Shown piece after piece: positions 16,091 through 25,604 of a DNA stretch of 64,000 bases. Within the stretch, counting starts at the first letter, position 1. Each line of letters opens with the position of its first letter. A model generated the notes under the pieces. It was not told the origin of the DNA. It saw only the letters and a program-made list of their open reading frames with translations, and ran no database searches. Position numbers and translations under genes: made by a program. Location: positions 1 to 64,000 of the forward strand of contig NZ_BBQM01000011.1 in the NCBI RefSeq assembly GCF_000876015.1, written 5' to 3'. This DNA is from Cupriavidus basilensis. Lineage in GTDB: Bacteria; Pseudomonadota; Gammaproteobacteria; Burkholderiales; Burkholderiaceae.

Positions 16091-17067
16091 CAATCCAGTT
16101 TCTCGATGTGTGCCTGTTCGATCAGCTGCCCCCAGCGCCTGGTTTCCTCGTCGATGACGTGCTGGAAATCGGCGGAACTGCCGCCGGCGGGAACCGCGCC
16201 CAGCTTGTTCAGGCCGTCGCGCACCGAATCCGTTTTCAGCGCGGCGTTTGCCGCCTGATTTATCTTGCTGACAATATCCGCGGGCGTGCCGCGTGGCGCG
16301 ACGATGCCGCCCCACGCCACGGTCTGGTAGCCCTTCAGCCCGGCTTCGTCCAGCGTCGGCACATCGGGCAGGATCGGCAGCCGCCTGGGGCTGCTGACAC
16401 CCAGCGCCCGCACCTTGCCGGCGGCGATCTGCGGGCCGACTTCCGAGGTATTGGCGAAGAGATAGTCGATGCGTCCGCCCAGCAAGTCCTGCAGTGCGGC
16501 AGGGCCGCCGTTGTAGGGCACGAACAGCACGTCGATTTTCGCCATTCGCTTGAAGAGCTCGCCGCCGAGGTGGCCGGTGGTGCCGATGCCCGGCGCGCCG
16601 AACGACAGGGTGCCCGGCGCCTTGCGCGCTGCCTCGATCAGCGCCGCCGCGCTCTGGAAGGGGGCGTCCTTGCGGACAATCAGCACGTTGTAGAGATCGA
16701 ACGCGTGGACGACCGGCACCAGATCGCGATCCACATCGTAGGGCAGCTTCTTGAACAACGACCGATTCACCGCGAGCGTGTTGACGTTGCCGTAACCGAC
16801 GGTATAGCCGTCGGCAGCCTTGTTCTTGATCTGCAGGATGCCGATGTTGCCGGCGGCGCCCGGGCGGTTCTCGATCACCACCGGCACGCCCAGGGTCTTG
16901 GTCATCTCATTGGTGACGATGCGGGACAGCACGTCCGGCGAGCCGCCCGCGGCGGAGGGGATCACAAAGGTCAGGGGTTTTTCGGGCCAGGCCGCCAGCA
17001 GGGGCGTGGACAGCAGCAGGCTCATGGCGACGACGGACAAGCGCGTCGAAAGGCGAAAGGAGGGCAT
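16090..17067 (-). CDS. Bug-family (TctC) periplasmic solute receptor
   Basis: 325 residues from ATG 17067 (MPSFRLSTRLSVVAM), with a Sec signal peptide ending near LLAAWPEKPL. An upstream ATG at 17154 would spoil the signal peptide. The mature start WPEKPLTFVIPSAAGGSPDVLSRI is the classic Bug pattern, with the ligand-gripping first loop. Later come ENRPGAAGNIGI and a conserved GHLGGELFKRMA. These receptors bind carboxylates and amino-acid-like ligands; most are orphans without their own transporter, as here. It overlaps the deacylase and lies 64 bases after the carbamoylase gene. Confidence 0.92.
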   Translation of the reverse strand: MPSFRLSTRLSVVAMSLLLSTPLLAAWPEKPLTFVIPSAAGGSPDVLSRIVTNEMTKTLGVPVVIENRPGAAGNIGILQIKNKAADGYTVGYGNVNTLAVNRSLFKKLPYDVDRDLVPVVHAFDLYNVLIVRKDAPFQSAAALIEAARKAPGTLSFGAPGIGTTGHLGGELFKRMAKIDVLFVPYNGGPAALQDLLGGRIDYLFANTSEVGPQIAAGKVRALGVSSPRRLPILPDVPTLDEAGLKGYQTVAWGGIVAPRGTPADIVSKINQAANAALKTDSVRDGLNKLGAVPAGGSSADFQHVIDEETRRWGQLIEQAHIEKLD

Positions 17068-17131
17068 TCGGCATCCTTGCGGAAAAGGTGGATGTGCGGG
17101 GCAACGGTGGAGAAATCGTCGTTCTTTCGAA

Positions 17132-18067
17132 TCAGGGCAGCGGTTCGCCGGCACCGGTGCGCTCGGTGATCAGGCGATAGTGTTCTGGCCGGCGGTGCTT
17201 CGCGAAGTTGAATACGTGCCGACGGAAGTGCTCGCCCAGCGTCATGTCCGCCTGCACGCTGATCACTTCGTCGTCTTCGGTCAGGGCGCGCGCCACGATC
17301 TCGCCGGTGGGCGCAACGATGACCGAGTTGCCGATCATGTGGTGCCCGTCCTCGCTGCCGCATTTGGCCGCCGCCGCCACCCAGATGCCGTTCTGGTAGG
17401 CATTGGCTTGCAGCGAGATCAGGTGGGTGGAGGTCCGCAGGTGCGCCGGTTCGTTCCAGTGGATGTTCCGCGAGGGCGTGTTGTAGCCCAGCACCACCAC
17501 TTCGGCGCTCTGCAGCGCCATCACGCGATAGGTTTCCGGCCAGCGGCGATCGTTGCAGATGCACATGCCGAACCGGGTGTCCTGCGTGTCGAACACGCGA
17601 AAGCCCAGGTCGCCCACTTCGAAGTACTTCTTTTCCAGATGCTGGAACGGTGCCTCGGGCTTGAGGTCGCTATGGCCTGGCAGATGGATCTTCCGGTATT
17701 TGCCGACGATGGCGCCGTCCGGCGCGACAAGGATCGACGTGTTGAAGGCGCGCTGGTCCGGTGTCAGTTCCGCATAGCCAAGGTAGAAGCCCATGCCGAG
17801 CTTCCTGGCCTCGTCGAAGAGTGGCTGCGTCGCCGGGCCGGGCATGCTGCGCTCGAAGAAACGTTCTTGTGCTTCGGCCTCCTCCATCCAGTAGCGGGGG
17901 AAGAAGGTGGTCAATGCCAGTTCCGGAAACACGACGAACGTCGCGCCGCGGCCGCGGGCGTCGCGCAGCATTTCCACGAGTCGGCGGACCACGGCGGCGC
18001 GGGTGTCGGCCAGGTGGACGGGGCCCATCTGTGCAACGGCCAGGCCAAGGGAACGCTTGGTGTCCAT
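17132..18067 (-). CDS. N-carbamoyl-D-amino-acid hydrolase
   Basis: 311 residues from ATG 18067 (MDTKRSLGLAVAQMG); the family is about 304 long. It is a nitrilase-superfamily enzyme with the full triad: Glu49 (VVFPELALTTFFP), Lys126 (KYRKIHLPG), Cys171 (CICNDRRWPE). The substrate-side segments HSDLKPEAPFQHLEK and LISLQANAYQNG are those of D-carbamoylases from hydantoin pathways. It would release D-amino acid, CO2 and ammonia from N-carbamoyl-D-amino acids. No hydantoinase is seen in the window. It is first in the unit with the Bug receptor and D-aminoacylase, and is preceded by a LysR-type palindrome and the LysR gene. Confidence 0.93.
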   Translation of the reverse strand: MDTKRSLGLAVAQMGPVHLADTRAAVVRRLVEMLRDARGRGATFVVFPELALTTFFPRYWMEEAEAQERFFERSMPGPATQPLFDEARKLGMGFYLGYAELTPDQRAFNTSILVAPDGAIVGKYRKIHLPGHSDLKPEAPFQHLEKKYFEVGDLGFRVFDTQDTRFGMCICNDRRWPETYRVMALQSAEVVVLGYNTPSRNIHWNEPAHLRTSTHLISLQANAYQNGIWVAAAAKCGSEDGHHMIGNSVIVAPTGEIVARALTEDDEVISVQADMTLGEHFRRHVFNFAKHRRPEHYRLITERTGAGEPLP

Positions 18068-18184
18068 GTCGGCTTCAAGAAGAGTGGGAGAGGGTTGCCG
18101 GGACGGGCCTTCTTGCGGGGCCGCCGGCATGCAAACCATTATCCGAACGCGGAACGGGCGCGTCGAATGACGGTTTGTGCGTCA

Positions 18185-18205
18185 GCCTTAATCGCGGTTT
18201 AAGGC
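18185..18205. promoter_or_regulatory. candidate LysR operator
   Basis: GCCTTAA (18185-18191) and TTAAGGC (18199-18205) form a perfect interrupted palindrome with a 7-base centre, about 120 bases upstream of the carbamoylase start and in the gap after the LysR gene. Size and place fit a LysR activation site; binding is inferred. Confidence 0.5.
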
Positions 18206-18312
18206 ATTGCTTCGTGTTGGTGCCGCATGCGGGCGGCGCACGGCGCCGGTGCGGCTTGCACCATTTCGTGACGACGGGGTACAGGGCAGGGCAATGCGCC
18301 CAGGCGAGTGCC

Positions 18313-19221
18313 TTAGCCGGGGTCGGGGAGCGACAGGCCGTGCAGCGTCATGACCCCACGTATCACCCGAATGAGCGCTTCGGCAACTGGCGACAGCGAT
18401 TCGGCGTGCGGGTACACCAGATCCGCGACGATGGGCGCCGCCTGTTCCACCGGCAGGATGCGGAAGCGCGCGCCGGGCCAACCGCGCAGCAGGAACTCGT
18501 CCACCAGCGCGATGCCGGCACCCGCATGCACCAGCGCGCAGGCCGTATGAGGCAAGCCGGCTTCGATCTCGATGCGTGGGGTCTCGCCTATCTCCGCGTA
18601 CAGGTTGTCGATCCGCTGGCCGAAAGGGGTGTCGTGCGGATACGCGATCAACGGATAGGGCAGAAGGTCGGCGACACTCACCGACGAGCGCGCCGCCAGC
18701 GGGTGCGAGGGCGGGCAGATGCATACCAGCCGGCTCGCCGCCAGGGGCGAGGTGCGCAAACTGGGATGCTCCATCGGCAATGTGGAAATGCCCAGGTCGA
18801 TCTGCCGGCCCAGCAACTGCTCCTTGAGCCGAGCGTGGGTCATGCAATGGAAATGGATGCGAACTTCCGGATTGCCGATGTGGAACTCGGCGATGGCCTG
18901 GGGCACCAGCATCTGCCCGACACTCGGGCTGGAGCCGATGCTGATCAGGCCGTGCCGGCGCTCGGCCAGTTCATGGACGAGATCGCCGATGCGTTCCACG
19001 CCCCGGTAGACGAGCTGCACCTCATGGTAGAGCCGCCGCGCTTCCGCGGTGGGATGCAGGCGGCCCTTGACCCGTTCAAAGAGCGGAAAGCCGAGCCGGC
19101 TCTCGGTGTACGACAGCATGCGGCTGACCGCCGGCACCGAGACATGCAGCAGCCGCGATGCGTCGCTGACGGACCCGGTGCTCATCACCGCGCGAAAGAC
19201 CTCGATCTGCCGCAGGTTCAT
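18313..19221 (-). CDS. LysR-family transcriptional regulator
   Basis: 302 residues. The N-terminal winged helix-turn-helix is MNLRQIEVFRAVMSTGSVSDASRLLHVSVPAVSRML, followed by the linker helix and a type 2 periplasmic-binding-like effector domain from about residue 92 (LISIGSSPSVGQMLVP). It is upstream of, and on the same strand as, the carbamoylase-receptor-deacylase genes with a 245-base gap. It probably senses an N-substituted D-amino acid and activates them. Confidence 0.93.
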   Translation of the reverse strand: MNLRQIEVFRAVMSTGSVSDASRLLHVSVPAVSRMLSYTESRLGFPLFERVKGRLHPTAEARRLYHEVQLVYRGVERIGDLVHELAERRHGLISIGSSPSVGQMLVPQAIAEFHIGNPEVRIHFHCMTHARLKEQLLGRQIDLGISTLPMEHPSLRTSPLAASRLVCICPPSHPLAARSSVSVADLLPYPLIAYPHDTPFGQRIDNLYAEIGETPRIEIEAGLPHTACALVHAGAGIALVDEFLLRGWPGARFRILPVEQAAPIVADLVYPHAESLSPVAEALIRVIRGVMTLHGLSLPDPG

Positions 19222-19576
19222 CGCCTGGCACCCGCCGCCGGGAGCAAGCCGGCGGGGAAAACCGCCTGAGTGAAAATCACGTTCATCGCCATGTCGGGCT
19301 TTGTCTGGACATTGTTCTCGACCCGGTCAGCCACGTCCATGCTGAACCGGCATGCGCCATGCCGACGAGCATCATACCGGCAACCCGCCGGCCTGCCCGG
19401 CCGCGCCGCCCTCACCCAACAGCGCCGCCACGACCGAGCGCGGACGCCGCCGGCGCGCGCCTGGAGGACATCGTTCTCCTGAACGCCCGCCCCGAAATCA
19501 TGACCGGCCCCGACAACATGGCGGCCGCCCGCGTGGGCGGCGTGACCATCAACTTCGCATTCGCGCCAGATAACCT
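19222..19576. other. 355-base intergenic region upstream of LysR
   Basis: It contains CGGCATG (19348-19354) and CATGCCG (19358-19364), a short palindrome about 130 bases before the LysR start that could be its auto-control site. A plus-strand stretch near 19460-19580 reads protein-like (LEDIVLLNARPEIMTGP) but has no start signal and runs into the chemoreceptor end. Confidence 0.4.
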
Positions 19577-21145
19577 TCAGGCGCGCCCGCCGCCAACGCG
19601 GAACACCGCCACCGCCGCCGACAGCCTGTGCGCCTGCTCTTCCAGCGAGCCGGCCGCGGCGGCGGCCTGTTCGACCAGCGCGGCGTTCTGCTGCGTCACT
19701 TCGTCCATCTGCGCCACGGCGATGTTGACCTGATCGATGCCGCTGCTCTGCTCGGCGGAGGCGGCGGCGATCTCGTTCATGATGTCGCTGACGCGGGTGA
19801 TGGCGCCGACGATCTCGGTCATGGTCGAGCCGGAGCGCTCGACCAGTTGCGCGCCGGCTTCGACGCGCGTGGTGGAGGCGCCGATCAGGCCCTTGATTTC
19901 CTTGGCCGCGCCGGCGCTGCGCTGCGCCAGCGAGCGGACTTCGCCGGCGACCACCGCGAAGCCGCGGCCCTGCTCGCCGGCGCGGGCGGCTTCGACCGCG
20001 GCGTTGAGGGCGAGGATGTTGGTCTGGAAGGCGATGCTTTCGATCACGCCGACGATGTCGCCGATCTGGCGCGAGTGCGTCACGATGTCCTGCATGGTGC
20101 CGACCACCTGCTGCGTGAGTTCGCCGCCCTGCGCGGCCAGCCCGGACGCGCCGTGCGCGAGCTGGCTGGCCTGGCGGGCGTTCTCGGCGGTCTGCTTCAC
20201 GGTGGAGGTGAGCTCTTCCATGCTGGCGGCGGTCTGTTCGAGCGACGCGGCCTGTTCCTCGGTGCGCTGGGACAGGTCGGTGTTGCCCGCGGAGATCTCG
20301 CGCACGCCGACGTTGATCGACTCGCTGCCGCTGCGCACGGTGCCGACCGTGTCGATCAGCGATTCTTGCATCTTCTGCAGCGCCGCGCCGAGCTTGCCCA
20401 TTTCGTTGTCGCTGGTGACGGCCACGCGCCCGGTCAGGTCGCCGGCGGCGATGCGCTGGAACTGCGCGATGGCGGCGTTGACCGGATCGACGATGGCGCG
20501 CATCAGCGCCGCGCGCCCGGCCCACGCCAGCAGCAGCGAGACGGCGAGGCCGGCGGCGACCGCGATGCTGACGGCCTTGAAGCGGCTTTGCGCCTGTTCA
20601 TAGCGTTGCGCGCCGCGGTCGAGCTGGAGCTTTTCCAGCGCCAGCATGGATTTCTCGAAGGCGCCGTAGAGCGGCGGCAGCTTGTGGGCCTGCAGTTGCA
20701 GGAAGGCCTGCCGGTCGCCGCCCTTGAGCGCGGCCAGCGCCGGTTCCACGCCTTCGGCGAGGAACTTCGCGCGCTTTTCCTGCATGTCCTTGATCAGGCG
20801 CTGCTCTTCCTCGCCGCTGCCGGCCGAGGCGAGGTAGTGCGCCTGGCGCTCGTCGGCCGCCTTCAGGTACTGGCCGGACCGCGCGAGCACGGCGCTGGCG
20901 CCTTCCTGGTTGTTCAGCTCGGTGAGCGAGGCGTAGGTCGCCAGTGCCAGGCGCAGGCGCAGCAACTGGCCGGCGCTGCCTTCGAGGTCGGCCACGGCGG
21001 GCGTGTCGACGGTGTACATCTGCTTGAGCGATTCGTTGCCGGCGTGCATGGACAGCAGTCCCGCCGCGGCCCCGACCATCAGGGCAAAGCCGAACATGGC
21101 GACCATGAGGCTGAGATAGCCCCGGATGGACAGTTGCTTCAACAT
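19577..21145 (-). CDS. methyl-accepting chemotaxis protein
   Basis: 522 residues from ATG 21145 ([19 protein letters not shown]). TM1 is about residues 11-33, then a four-helix-bundle Tar-like periplasmic domain (34-188), TM2 about 190-212, HAMP about 212-265, and a signalling domain with the conserved tip [19 protein letters not shown] type sequence (about 363-408: [20 protein letters not shown]). Methylation helices flank it. The C-terminus (VFRVGGGRA) has no NWETF-like CheR docking pentapeptide, so it would depend on other receptors for adaptation. Ligand unknown. It stands alone, with no che genes nearby. Confidence 0.95.
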   Translation of the reverse strand: MLKQLSIRGYLSLMVAMFGFALMVGAAAGLLSMHAGNESLKQMYTVDTPAVADLEGSAGQLLRLRLALATYASLTELNNQEGASAVLARSGQYLKAADERQAHYLASAGSGEEEQRLIKDMQEKRAKFLAEGVEPALAALKGGDRQAFLQLQAHKLPPLYGAFEKSMLALEKLQLDRGAQRYEQAQSRFKAVSIAVAAGLAVSLLLAWAGRAALMRAIVDPVNAAIAQFQRIAAGDLTGRVAVTSDNEMGKLGAALQKMQESLIDTVGTVRSGSESINVGVREISAGNTDLSQRTEEQAASLEQTAASMEELTSTVKQTAENARQASQLAHGASGLAAQGGELTQQVVGTMQDIVTHSRQIGDIVGVIESIAFQTNILALNAAVEAARAGEQGRGFAVVAGEVRSLAQRSAGAAKEIKGLIGASTTRVEAGAQLVERSGSTMTEIVGAITRVSDIMNEIAAASAEQSSGIDQVNIAVAQMDEVTQQNAALVEQAAAAAGSLEEQAHRLSAAVAVFRVGGGRA

Positions 21146-21317
21146 TGTCTTCCTCTCCTTGGATACAGCGTTCTTGTGTCCGCTGCCGCGCGGCACAAGG
21201 ACCGCGGCACGGAAAACGCCTCTGATTGCGGGGGGCGCTATTTCGGTCTACGGCTGTGGAGGAGGAAAACTGAAGCGGCTTCGGGCAGGTGGCTGCAGGC
21301 GCGCGGGCGGCCGGATG

Positions 21318-22283
21318 TCACGCCAGGATGCGCAGGCGGCACACGGCGGTCTCTTCCTGTCCCGGCGCGAGCCAGCGCAGCCCGGTGCCGTGGTGGATGG
21401 CATTGGGCAGGCCGAGCCACGGTTCCACGCAATAGAAGTCGGCGTCGGCGTGCTCGGACCAGGTGGTGACGGCGAACCACGGCGCGGCTGCGGGCGCGTC
21501 CGGCGCGTCCAGTTCGATCGCCAGCCGGCGGCCACGCGGGGCCGCCGCGCTGGGCGGCATGGCGAGGATGCAGGCGCGCGGCGCGGCGTGCGATTCACGC
21601 AGCACGTGGAAGGTGTCCTGCAGGCGCGCATCGTCGAGCGAGTAGGACGCCGCGCCGGCACCGAGGGCGTCCAGCGCGCCGTCGGCGCGCTGGCGCATCA
21701 GGTCGGCGTCGGGCATCTCCAGCACGGCCGCGCCGCGCGCTTCATGCGCGAGCGCGAAATAGAAATGGTGGCCGGCGTAGTACGGCAGCGGCTGCGTGCC
21801 GGTATTGCGCGTGCGCAGCGTGGTTTCGAGTCCGTCCTCGAGCAGGCGGTAGCCGGCTTCGAACGCGAATTCGAACGGGTAGCCCGCGCGCGTGGCGTCG
21901 CTGGCGCGCAGCGTCATCGCGATGTGGCTGCCGGCGTCGTACTGCGTGAGCGCGAACGGCAGGTCGCGCGCGAAGCCGTGGCTGGGCAGGGCGCGCACCG
22001 CGCCGTTCGCGTCGCGCCAGGCGCCCGGCGCGCCGTCGACGAAATGCCGGGCGATGAAGGGGAACAGCAGCGGATTGCCGCCGCGCACGCGCGCCGGCTG
22101 GGACCAGTCGGCCGGGTCGGGCCAATGCAGGATGTCTTCGCCGCGATGCACCCAGCGCACCAGGCGCGCGCCGGCCCGCGGGGCCAGCAGCAGGTAGTTG
22201 TCGTGGCCGCCGACGCGGACCAGGTCCTGGCCCTGGAACTGCGTGAAGGAGGGAGCGGGGGAAGAGGTGGCAGGGGCTTGCAT
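21318..22283 (-). CDS. aldose 1-epimerase family protein
   Basis: 321 residues from ATG 22283 (MQAPATSSPAPSFTQFQG). It is a galactose-mutarotase-like beta-sandwich: GHDNYLLLAPRAGARLVRWVH near the start, GGNPLLFPFIARHF, LPSHGFARDLPF with the active-site His, and YYAGHHFYFAL. The C-terminal glutamate is probably in VEPWLGLPNAIH. It likely interconverts anomers of a hexose or hexose phosphate. Cytosolic, no signal peptide. It is divergent from the cupin gene with a 282-base gap. Confidence 0.85.
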   Translation of the reverse strand: MQAPATSSPAPSFTQFQGQDLVRVGGHDNYLLLAPRAGARLVRWVHRGEDILHWPDPADWSQPARVRGGNPLLFPFIARHFVDGAPGAWRDANGAVRALPSHGFARDLPFALTQYDAGSHIAMTLRASDATRAGYPFEFAFEAGYRLLEDGLETTLRTRNTGTQPLPYYAGHHFYFALAHEARGAAVLEMPDADLMRQRADGALDALGAGAASYSLDDARLQDTFHVLRESHAAPRACILAMPPSAAAPRGRRLAIELDAPDAPAAAPWFAVTTWSEHADADFYCVEPWLGLPNAIHHGTGLRWLAPGQEETAVCRLRILA

Positions 22284-22565
22284 GTGGCGCGGGGTCTCGG
22301 GCAACGGTGAGGCGGGCGGGGGCGGAAGCGGCGATGCATGGCAATCATAACCGCAGCACCGCGCCGGTGCCGCGGCGCGGGCGGCGTGCGCGCCGGGCGC
22401 CCAGCACGGGTGCATGCGTTGGGTGTGCCACGGCGCGCGGCGCGCCGGCGGCGCCGGGCGCTTCACATTTGTCCGCGTGGCGGCGCGCCTTGCGCGCCGT
22501 GGTCCGCTGGCGCGGATGTTGCGTTGCATCGCAGCGCATTTCCCCACCAGCGAAAGGAGCTTGTC

Positions 22566-23054
22566 ATGGCCGAGTCCAACAGCAAGTCCAGCAGCGAACC
22601 CGCCGGCGCGCCCGCCGCGGATCTTCCCCCCATGCAGTTTTCCCACGTGCGCCCGCACGACACGGCGTTCGTCGACCAGGGCCTGCGCGACTTCTTCCTC
22701 TACCGCGACCTGGGCGTGGCCGAGGCCACCGGCGGCAAGGTGCTGGCGCAGCTGGTCAAGGCCAACCAGCCGCCCGAGCAGGGCACCGGCTGGCACCGGC
22801 ACGAGGCCGAGTTCCACGTGGTGCTGATGCTCAAGGGCTGGGCGCGTTTCATGTACGAGGACAAGGAGACGCTGGTCGCCGCCGGCGACTGCGTGCACCA
22901 GCGCCCCGGCATCACGCATTACCTGTTCGACTATTCGCCCGACATGGAATATCTGGAGATCGTCGGGCCGGCCGATTTCGCCACGGTCGAGGTCGAGGGG
23001 CCGTGCGCGGTGCCGGCGGTGACGCCGTGGCCGACCGACCGCAACGCGGCCTGA
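22566..23054 (+). CDS. single-domain cupin protein
   Basis: 162 residues, ATG 22566 with GAAAGGAG upstream. The cupin metal motif is GWHRHEAEFHVVLMLKG (His, His, Glu) and the second half-motif GDCVHQRPGITHYLFDYS gives the fourth histidine. The N-terminal 25 residues are Ser/Ala-rich and probably disordered. Enzyme or sugar-binding role unknown. A GC-rich hairpin (23082-23104) follows the stop. Confidence 0.85.
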   Translation: MAESNSKSSSEPAGAPAADLPPMQFSHVRPHDTAFVDQGLRDFFLYRDLGVAEATGGKVLAQLVKANQPPEQGTGWHRHEAEFHVVLMLKGWARFMYEDKETLVAAGDCVHQRPGITHYLFDYSPDMEYLEIVGPADFATVEVEGPCAVPAVTPWPTDRNAA

Positions 23055-23081
23055 CCGCCTGATTGCCTGGCCGCCGCGGCA

Positions 23082-23104
23082 GCCCCGGAGAAAAATCCCG
23101 GGGC
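23082..23104. terminator. possible bidirectional terminator
   Basis: GCCCCGG (23082-23088) and CCGGGGC (23098-23104) flank an A-rich loop between the convergent cupin and phaZ genes. There is no clear T-run on either side, so confidence is modest. Confidence 0.4.
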
Positions 23105-23123
23105 CACCGCCGCGCGGTCCCGC

Positions 23124-24338
23124 CTACGAAGTCATGTGCACGGTGTTGCGCACGATCGGATAGACCTGCGCATCCCAGCGCTTGCCATTGAACACGCCGT
23201 AGTGGCCGACGCCGGTCTGCACGTGGTGCATGCGCATGTAGGGGCGCAGGCTTGCGCACAGGTCCTGCGCGGCCATGGTCTGGCCGATCGCGCAGATGTC
23301 GTCGCGCTCGCCTTCCACCGTGAGCAGCGCGGTGCGCCGGATCGCGCGCGCGTCCACGCGGCGCCCGGCCACGTCGAGCAGGCCCTGCGCCAGCAGGAAG
23401 CGCTGGAACACCATGCTGACCGTCTCCAGGTAGAACTCGGCGCTGAGGTCCATCGTGGCGAAGTATTCCTCGTAGAAGGTCTGGATGGCGTCGGCGCGCT
23501 GGTGCTCGCCGTTGGCGCGCAGGTCGTAGAGGTCGTGGAAGGCCTGCTGGTGGCGCTCGCTGTTCATGCTCATGAAGGCGGTCAGTTGCACGAAGCCCGG
23601 ATAGACGTGCCGCATGGCGCCAGCGAAGCGCAGCGGCACGTGGCTGGTGAGCGTGCGCTCGAACCACTCGATGGACTGGCTGGTGGCGAGCTCGTTGACC
23701 TTGGTCGGGTTGATGCGCGCGTCGATCGGGCCGGCCATCAGGATCAGGCTGGGCGGCTGGGCCGGGTCGTCGTCCTCCGCCATCAGCGCGACGGCGGCGA
23801 GCGCGGCCACGGTGGGCTGGCACACCGCCATCAGGTGCGTGCCGCCGCCGAGCACGTGCAGGAAGTCGATCAGGTGCTGGACGAATTCGTCGAAGCCGAA
23901 GCGGCCGTGCATGAGGGAGATGTCGCGCGGGTTGTGCCAGTCGGTGATGTACACGTCGTGGTCGCGCAGCATGGTCTGCACGGTGCCGCGCAGCAGCGTG
24001 GCGAAGTGGCCCGACATCGGCGCGACCAGCAGCACGCGCGGCTGCTGGCCGGCGCCGTGCTTGCGAAAGCGCAGCAGCGTGCAGAACGGCGTGCGCGCCG
24101 CCACTTCTTCCGTCACCTGCATCGGCGTGCCGTCGACGGTGATGCTGTCGATGCCGAAGGCCGGGCGGTGATGGGTGAGCCGGCTCAGCGCCAGCACCTC
24201 GCACGCGGCGCGCGTGGCGCGCATGGGCTCGCATGCGGCCAGGCGCGGGTTGGCGGCCATTGCCACGGCCATCATGTCGGCCACGCTGCAGGCTGGCTGC
24301 ATGAGGTCCGCATAAGTCTGGTACACCTGATACAGCAT
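23124..24338 (-). CDS. phaZ: intracellular polyhydroxybutyrate depolymerase
   Basis: 404 residues from ATG 24338 (MLYQVYQTYADLMQPACSV). It is the PhaZ family that mobilises native PHB granules in Cupriavidus/Ralstonia. The alpha/beta hydrolase nucleophile is cysteine (AVCQPTVAAL, Cys173) rather than serine, as known for these enzymes. Other family marks are TDWHNPRDI, LMAGPIDARINPTKVN, the acid in VEGERDDICAIGQT and the late histidine in VGHYGVFNG. It is divergent from the GST gene across a 491-base gap. With acetoacetate-CoA ligase nearby it outlines re-use of stored PHB. Confidence 0.95.
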   Translation of the reverse strand: MLYQVYQTYADLMQPACSVADMMAVAMAANPRLAACEPMRATRAACEVLALSRLTHHRPAFGIDSITVDGTPMQVTEEVAARTPFCTLLRFRKHGAGQQPRVLLVAPMSGHFATLLRGTVQTMLRDHDVYITDWHNPRDISLMHGRFGFDEFVQHLIDFLHVLGGGTHLMAVCQPTVAALAAVALMAEDDDPAQPPSLILMAGPIDARINPTKVNELATSQSIEWFERTLTSHVPLRFAGAMRHVYPGFVQLTAFMSMNSERHQQAFHDLYDLRANGEHQRADAIQTFYEEYFATMDLSAEFYLETVSMVFQRFLLAQGLLDVAGRRVDARAIRRTALLTVEGERDDICAIGQTMAAQDLCASLRPYMRMHHVQTGVGHYGVFNGKRWDAQVYPIVRNTVHMTS

Positions 24339-24829
24339 GGCCGCCCCCCTTTTATGCGTTGGCTTCATACGCCGCAATATGTGTGCCACGGCGTTCTGTT
24401 GGCATGAGGCTTGCGGGCCTGCCATCGTGGGGAGACGGGCGACCGGTTCTGGTTCGAATGCGGCGCCAGCGCCGCGTGCGGCAAGTGGCACGAAGGGCTG
24501 CCGCGCCGGCGCGGCTTCATGCTGGTGCCGCAAGCCGCACCGCGCCGGTGCGGACCATCTGCCGCTTGTCCGCGGCGCGTTTTCCCGTGCCGCGCCGGCC
24601 GCGATGCCACGCCCGCCATGTAGTACAACATCATGGTAGGAGCCGCGGCATGCGGCACATAGCACGACATGACAGCGGGAAAACCCGCGGCGGGAATGAT
24701 GTGAGCGGCGGGGAACGCAGCGAAAGAAGCAGCGAAAGAAGCAGCGGCGGCATGCCGGGCATCGTTCGCGCCGCGAGCGCGTCGCCGGCCCGCCGTTCCA
24801 ACGACTCATCGAGATGGCAAGGAGACGTG
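24339..24829. other. 491-base divergent intergenic region
   Basis: It lies between phaZ (minus) and the GST gene (plus), so both promoters should be here. AGCGAAAGAAGC is repeated in tandem at about 24718-24745. No gene with a ribosome site was seen. Confidence 0.4.
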
Positions 24830-25483
24830 ATGGCGAAGACGACACTGACCATCAGCAGCAAGACTTATTCGTCGTGGTCCCTGCGCGGATGGCTGCTGGC
24901 GCGTTTTGCGGGACTCGACTTCGAGGAAGTGCTGGTGCCGCCCGACGACGCCGCGGCGCGCGCGGAGATCCTGCTGTTGTCGCCGTCGATCCTCGTGCCG
25001 CGCCTGTTCCACCAGGGCGTGACGGTGTGGGACACGCTCGCCATCGGCGAGTATCTCAACGAGATCAGCCCCAAGGCCGGCCTGCTGCCCGACGACCGCG
25101 CCGCGCGCGCGCATTGCCGCGCCATCTGCGGCGAGATGCACTCCGGCTTCGCCGCCCTGCGCGCGGCGCTGCCGATGAACCTGAAGGGGCATTTCCCCGG
25201 CTTCAAGGTGTGGTCGCGCGCGCAGGCGGACATCGACCGCATCGTGCAGATCTGGAGCGAATGCCTGACCCGCTACGGCGGCCCGTTCCTGTTCGGCCAG
25301 CGCAGCATGGCCGACGCGATGTACGCGCCGGTGGTGACGCGCTTCCTGACCTACGGCGTGGAGCTCGACCCGCAGCCGGTGGCGTACTGCAAGCAGATCC
25401 TCGCCATGCCCGAGCTGCAGGAATGGATCGCCGAGGCGCGCAAGGAGCCGGACGAGATCAGCGAGCTCGAAGTGGAATTCTGA
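24830..25483 (+). CDS. glutathione S-transferase family protein
   Basis: 217 residues, ATG 24830 with AAGGAG upstream. The thioredoxin-like N-terminal domain starts [24 protein letters not shown] (likely catalytic Ser in SSWS). The cis-Pro region [20 protein letters not shown] is followed by the glutathione-contact motif [12 protein letters not shown]. The helical C-terminal domain (from about 88) includes [18 protein letters not shown], the GST N-capping box region. Cytosolic; substrate unknown. Confidence 0.93.
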   Translation: MAKTTLTISSKTYSSWSLRGWLLARFAGLDFEEVLVPPDDAAARAEILLLSPSILVPRLFHQGVTVWDTLAIGEYLNEISPKAGLLPDDRAARAHCRAICGEMHSGFAALRAALPMNLKGHFPGFKVWSRAQADIDRIVQIWSECLTRYGGPFLFGQRSMADAMYAPVVTRFLTYGVELDPQPVAYCKQILAMPELQEWIAEARKEPDEISELEVEF

Positions 25484-25604
25484 GCGCGCCGCGGCGCGCT
25501 CAGGAGCGAAGACGAAGCGAAACCGCAGGGGACCGGGCGCGGCGGGCGCTGCCGCAGCCGGTCCCCTTCGCGCTTCCTGCGCGCGGCGTTCGGCGCGCTC
25601 CCCG

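Noticed and set aside
14597-16315. Longer 572-residue version of the D-aminoacylase
   Set aside because: The extra N-terminus reads through the Bug receptor gene in another frame and is Arg-rich. The start at 16090 shares a base with the receptor stop and begins the family sequence.
19359-19733. Plus-strand frame with LEDIVLLNARPEIMTGP
   Set aside because: No ribosome site was found, and the second half is the reverse of the chemoreceptor gene with Ser/Ala-rich noise. It could be a remnant but is not supported.
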